Below are positions 61,039 through 64,000 of a stretch of DNA of 64,000 nt, in pieces (the stretch's first letter is position 1; each line of letters begins with the position of its first letter). The notes under the pieces are model-generated. The model had not been told where the DNA came from and made no database searches. It worked only from the letters and a program-made list of their open reading frames with translations. Source of the DNA: Timonella corticicola (lineage in GTDB: Bacteria > Actinomycetota > Actinomycetes > Actinomycetales > Cellulomonadaceae). Location: contig NZ_JBHUOP010000008.1 in the NCBI RefSeq assembly GCF_042683685.1, positions 32,890 through 96,889 of the forward strand, read 5' to 3'. The position numbers and the translations under genes are program-made.

Positions 61039-62112
61039 TTAGCTCTGCGCGTTCGTTGGCTCACGACTCGGCGTGAGTTTCAATGGGGTTGAAGGTTCTT
61101 CAATCTGCCTAGGCGCTGTACGTATGGGGACGATATCTTTTCGTCCTCTCCAATTCGTCCACTGTGAGCGAACCCAGGAATCAACGGTCGTGTACGTTCT
61201 GTCAGAGACAAAGATTGAGTCTCCTGCAAGCATGAAGAATGAAAAGAACGGTAGCCCCATCAGCACTGCAATGCCGAGGTGCATTCCCACGACGCCTAGC
61301 AGCGCCACTTTGCGCAAGACTCGATGGAGCAGCATGAATGGAAAGAATAGTTGGAAATAGACTGCTGCGTAAGACGCAGTCATGACCGCGATTCCATTGC
61401 TGCTTACCAGCGCATTAAGTTCCGGAAATGGTGCGTAATGCGGGAGTTGAAGAGGATAGAATACCGCGGTTCCGTTCTGCCACTTGTCACCTTGAACTTT
61501 GAACATTGCTGAAGCTGCGTAGATCAAGCACAGGTGCGCTCCGAAAGCTGCGAGTGATGCATTATGTAGTATTGAAAAATATCCCGAGTACCGCGAAGAC
61601 GCAAATCGTGTTCGATCTGTTAGATTTCGAGAAGTTCTGCGAGAGTCAAGTGACCAAAACTCTGAACATCTCATAAACAGCATGTATATAAGTGCCATGC
61701 GCAGCAAATTATCGCTTTGATCCATGTAGACACCGTCAGAGTAGACGAGAGAAGTATGTAGAATCAACGCAATCAAAGTTGCTATCCGTGTATGCCATCC
61801 AACTGCAAGTGATATAGCGGCGAGCAATAGAATGATATAGAAGAATGTCATGAAAAATATGTCGGATGTTGGGCCGAATATAAGGCGCTGGAATGGAAAT
61901 TCCGAACTCGCATGAAGTTCTTGACTCCAAGCGGCAGCCGGACCCCACATGTAGCTCCTAAAAGGAAAATTGACAATTAGTTGAACAGCAAGCGTGCCGC
62001 CAAGCATAATCCGCAGAAAAGAAGTGCCTCGAGTGTTACGTGCTGGTGCGATAAACCAGCAGATTATCCAGTTCCATAAGGTGGAAATAGAACGAGAGAT
62101 ACTGCTCCACAT
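61039..62112 (-). CDS. HTTM-domain membrane protein (SdpB/VKG-carboxylase-like)
   Basis: 357 residues with about six to eight membrane segments; NTRGTSFLRIMLGGTLAVQL, YMDQSDNLLRMALIYMLFM and HLCLIYAASAMFKVQGDKW are typical of the HTTM group related to vitamin K-dependent carboxylase and Bacillus SdpB. It overlaps the stop of the DUF5819 gene by one base, so the two are coupled. G+C is visibly lower than in the flanking genes. SdpB matures the SdpC toxin; a similar role here is a hypothesis only. Confidence 0.8.
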   Translation of the reverse strand: MWSSISRSISTLWNWIICWFIAPARNTRGTSFLRIMLGGTLAVQLIVNFPFRSYMWGPAAAWSQELHASSEFPFQRLIFGPTSDIFFMTFFYIILLLAAISLAVGWHTRIATLIALILHTSLVYSDGVYMDQSDNLLRMALIYMLFMRCSEFWSLDSRRTSRNLTDRTRFASSRYSGYFSILHNASLAAFGAHLCLIYAASAMFKVQGDKWQNGTAVFYPLQLPHYAPFPELNALVSSNGIAVMTASYAAVYFQLFFPFMLLHRVLRKVALLGVVGMHLGIAVLMGLPFFSFFMLAGDSIFVSDRTYTTVDSWVRSQWTNWRGRKDIVPIRTAPRQIEEPSTPLKLTPSREPTNAQS

Positions 62113-62855
62113 TAGAAAGCCTCCAATGCGCGTGCAAATCCAGGCTCATCTTGATTATAAAGAATTACTGGTGCTCGTCGACCAGAGCTAAAAGAGACGT
62201 CCTCGGAATTTGTGCGCTCGTGTCTTTCATTGAAATCTGGAGCAGTCACCTTTGTTATTCTATACTGAACGTATCCATCCTCAATGAAACGGTCTTTCGC
62301 CTTCAAGAACTGGGTTGCATAGGCTGTTAAAGATGTGTCAAGAACTACCATTTTCTCAAATTGTGACGAAACTTTTCCTACCCTTTCTTCTGCGAGAGAA
62401 GTAAGACGCTGTGACGTATTTACATGGTAGTTCCAACTAAAGATTTCTTTCTCTAATTCTGATAGGGATCTATAGGAATCATGCGCCGTCAACGAGAGTT
62501 TGCTGGTAACGCTACTAGCAGTCGGCGGCAGAAAATTATGATAAAGACCGTCGATTTCCACCGCAGAGGCCGACACCCACTCCCTGGGTTCAAGTGACTG
62601 ATCCACGGCTCGAACCTCAAGGTAATATCCCGAACTCACTGGATTCGGAGCAAAAATTGACCAAGATTGCTGGAACAGAGGAAGCGCGTACCCCCGCAGA
62701 GGCTCGCGAACACTATCTTTCAAGGGATTTGACGGGGTAATCCACAAGTACATAGCAAAGATGTGACACACGACAACGACGATTGCCGCGGAAGCGAACG
62801 CTTTATGGCCACGTGACAGTTCGACGAGTTGTTCGTCTGTAGAGATCTTTCTCAC
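62112..62855 (-). CDS. DUF5819-family protein (SdpA-like partner)
   Basis: 247 residues, GTG start with AGGAG upstream. One N-terminal membrane helix (AFASAAIVVVVCHIFAMYLWI) is followed by PLFQQSWSIFAPNPVSSGYYLEVR, the hallmark of DUF5819; the similar position in SdpA-type proteins also has a W-x-F-F/A-x-x-P motif. The rest is an extracytoplasmic domain without catalytic signature. Encoded first in a two-gene, AT-rich operon with the HTTM gene. Confidence 0.75.
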   Translation of the reverse strand: MRKISTDEQLVELSRGHKAFASAAIVVVVCHIFAMYLWITPSNPLKDSVREPLRGYALPLFQQSWSIFAPNPVSSGYYLEVRAVDQSLEPREWVSASAVEIDGLYHNFLPPTASSVTSKLSLTAHDSYRSLSELEKEIFSWNYHVNTSQRLTSLAEERVGKVSSQFEKMVVLDTSLTAYATQFLKAKDRFIEDGYVQYRITKVTAPDFNERHERTNSEDVSFSSGRRAPVILYNQDEPGFARALEAF

Positions 62856-62979
62856 CAGCGACTCCTGATCCGGCAGGTCATGGCACTCAATCTGTGAGTG
62901 AGACAGTTAGCATGAGGAAACTAGTTGTGGTCTTCAAAGTTTGTGAATGAACGCGAAGAAGTACGACGTTGATTGGTTT

Positions 62980-63014
62980 CGGCGGGGATCCCCAACATAT
63001 GGGTATCCCCGCCG
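62980..63014 (-). terminator. Hairpin after the surface protein gene
   Basis: CGGCGGGGAT and ATCCCCGCCG pair perfectly across 15 bases; no T-run on the minus strand, so termination strength is uncertain. Confidence 0.6.
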
Positions 63015-63032
63015 ACGCCCAACATCAGCGAA

Positions 63033-64000
63033 CTAGATTCGACGACGTTTTCCGCTCATCACGAGAAGCAGGCCTCCCGCTACCAACAGGCCAGTTACCG
63101 CCAACGGGCCTGCCCCAATCGAGAATCCAGTCTTTGCCAGTGGATTGTAACGAGTTGGAGTCGTCCCAGTAGGCGTTCCTCCCGTCGGTGTGTTCACTGT
63201 AGTTACGGAAGCATCTGCGACTACCGTGAAACTTGAACGGGTTGAATCGCCGTAGGCGACACTCTCCGCCGTCGCCACGTGCTCGCCCAGCGCGAAGTCC
63301 GTTGGAACCACGAACTCCCAGGTGACAGTCCCACTCTCATTTGCCCTTTGCTGTGGCAGGTCAACACGACGCGAGTGTACGTGTCCATTAACGGTCTCGC
63401 CAGGTTCAAATCCAGTTGCAGTGAAGACCTGGGTTCTGCCACGGGTGATCGTAGGAATGGTCACGGAGGACTGTAGAACCCGCTCTGAAGCCGAAGCGAC
63501 TGTAACCTGTCCTTGAGCTGTCCGACCTGATTCGTCAGCGACCAAAACTACAACCGTGCCGATAGGGAACTTCTCAGTTGACACGGAAGCGCTGAACGTT
63601 CCGTCCTCTCCCACAACCGCGGTTCCAACGGTTACAGGTTTTCCGTCAGCTCCTGTGATGGTTATCGTGACCTTTTCACCAGCTGTGAAACCAGTTCCCG
63701 TCACTGTGATTGTGTCACCGTGTTTCACAGTCTCGGTGTCTATGTCAACTGTCGGAGATGGGGTTCCGTCTTGGTCACCTGACGGGGTTCCGTCTTGGTC
63801 ACCCGATGGGGTTCCGTCTTGGTCACCTGACGGGGTTCCGTCTTGGTCACCCGATGGGGTTCCGTCTTGGTCACCTGACGGGGTTCCGTCTTGGTCACCT
63901 GACGGGGTTCCGTCTTGGTCACCTGACGGGGTTCCGTCTTGGTCACCCGATGGGGTTCCGTCTTGGTCACCTGACGGGGTTCCGTCTTGGTCACCCGATG
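63033..64000 (-). CDS. Cell-wall-anchored surface protein with LAKTG sorting signal (5' end outside window)
   Basis: C-terminal part, at least 322 residues. From the N-terminal side: a run of at least ten identical 8-residue repeats (GDQDGTPS), then PSPTVDIDTETVKHGDTITV opening an Ig-like domain, another beta domain, a Thr/Gly/Pro linker, and the anchor LAKTG + hydrophobic helix + KRRR. LAxTG is the motif of class E sortases in G+C-rich actinobacteria. The reading frame through the repeats is open to the edge; the GTG at 63728 is internal. An alternative frame gives TKTEPRQV repeats but hits a stop at 63740. Confidence 0.85.
   Translation of the reverse strand, partial: SGDQDGTPSGDQDGTPSGDQDGTPSGDQDGTPSGDQDGTPSGDQDGTPSGDQDGTPSGDQDGTPSGDQDGTPSGDQDGTPSPTVDIDTETVKHGDTITVTGTGFTAGEKVTITITGADGKPVTVGTAVVGEDGTFSASVSTEKFPIGTVVVLVADESGRTAQGQVTVASASERVLQSSVTIPTITRGRTQVFTATGFEPGETVNGHVHSRRVDLPQQRANESGTVTWEFVVPTDFALGEHVATAESVAYGDSTRSSFTVVADASVTTVNTPTGGTPTGTTPTRYNPLAKTGFSIGAGPLAVTGLLVAGGLLLVMSGKRRRI
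63760..63999 (-). repeat. Ten tandem 24-bp coding repeats
   Basis: Unit GGGGTTCCGTCTTGGTCACC plus TGAC or CGAT. Ten full units run to the window edge and differ only at that last tetranucleotide, so the DNA is almost identical unit to unit. The array probably continues beyond the window. Confidence 0.95.

Noticed and set aside
63740..63994. Open frame with TKTEPRQV repeats
   Set aside because: It ends at a stop before the Ig-like domains; the GDQDGTPS frame continues into the LAKTG anchor and is the coding one.
63760..63999. Tandem repeat array that could suggest CRISPR
   Set aside because: Units are contiguous 24-mers without spacers and translate in frame into the surface protein.

Overview
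This window looks like a stretch of a motile actinobacterial chromosome, most likely order Micrococcales. By eye the base composition is close to 58 % G+C. Several marker neighbourhoods are actinobacterial: serC next to a DtxR/IdeR regulator, a c-di-AMP riboswitch in front of an NlpC/P60 gene, MTHFS-glp(moeA)-rimJ-glpR(sepX), pmt/rsmI-metG-tatD-DUF348/G5 proteins-rsmA-ispE, and tRNA-Gln-glmU-prs-rplY-pth. Chemotaxis genes at a moderate G+C suggest something like Jonesia or Timonella, but that is a guess and not a measured placement.

Layout. 1-2.3 kb: end of a chemotaxis cluster (cheR fragment, then two CheY + CheX-like pairs). 3-9.4 kb: purine permease, manA, a MarR/MFS pair, serC. 9.5-15.4 kb: DtxR regulator, riboswitch-controlled cell-wall peptidase, universal stress protein, OsmC and several small unknown genes. 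15.5-21.8 kb: tRNA-Arg, a probable small RNA, a 1513-residue degenerate SF1 helicase/nuclease-like protein with a coupled small protein, mscL. 21.8-28 kb: SAF-domain protein, lipoprotein, an FmdB zinc ribbon behind a CIRCE operator, MTHFS, and the glp/glpR division pair. 28-43 kb: aldehyde dehydrogenase, protein mannosyltransferase, rRNA modification (rsmI, rsmA), a chemoreceptor, pncA, metG, tatD, two wall-remodelling DUF348/G5 proteins, ispE. 43-55 kb: gluconate/pentose phosphate genes (gntK, gnd) with two paralogous GntR regulators, ABC-F, a small alarmone synthetase, ald, an ABC-2 exporter. 55-61 kb: TetR, tRNA-Gln, glmU, prs, rplY, pth. 61-64 kb: an AT-rich HTTM/DUF5819 two-gene module and the C-terminal part of a sortase-anchored surface protein with perfect 24-bp repeats.

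The strongest signal that ordinary annotation does not explain lies between the genes. At least four families of short palindromic elements (called A, B, C and D here) recur in the intergenic spaces. Family C is about 69 bp, with CCGATGGG / CCCATCGG ends around a stem-loop. Family A is about 78 bp, with ends ATTGRCGACGA / TCGTCGYCAAT. Family B has 20-nt arms starting GAGAGTTACC. Family D is 80-140 bp with a TTCGCGAA core. C is repeatedly followed by an A arm at a conserved junction, and one A copy is split by a B copy. They look like non-autonomous REP/MITE-type elements. No transposase is encoded in the window.

Regulation visible in the sequence includes a ydaO-type c-di-AMP riboswitch whose closing stem overlaps the Shine-Dalgarno sequence, a CIRCE site at the fmdB promoter, two palindromic MarR operators, and a motif shared by the upstream regions of gntK, gnd and the second GntR gene.
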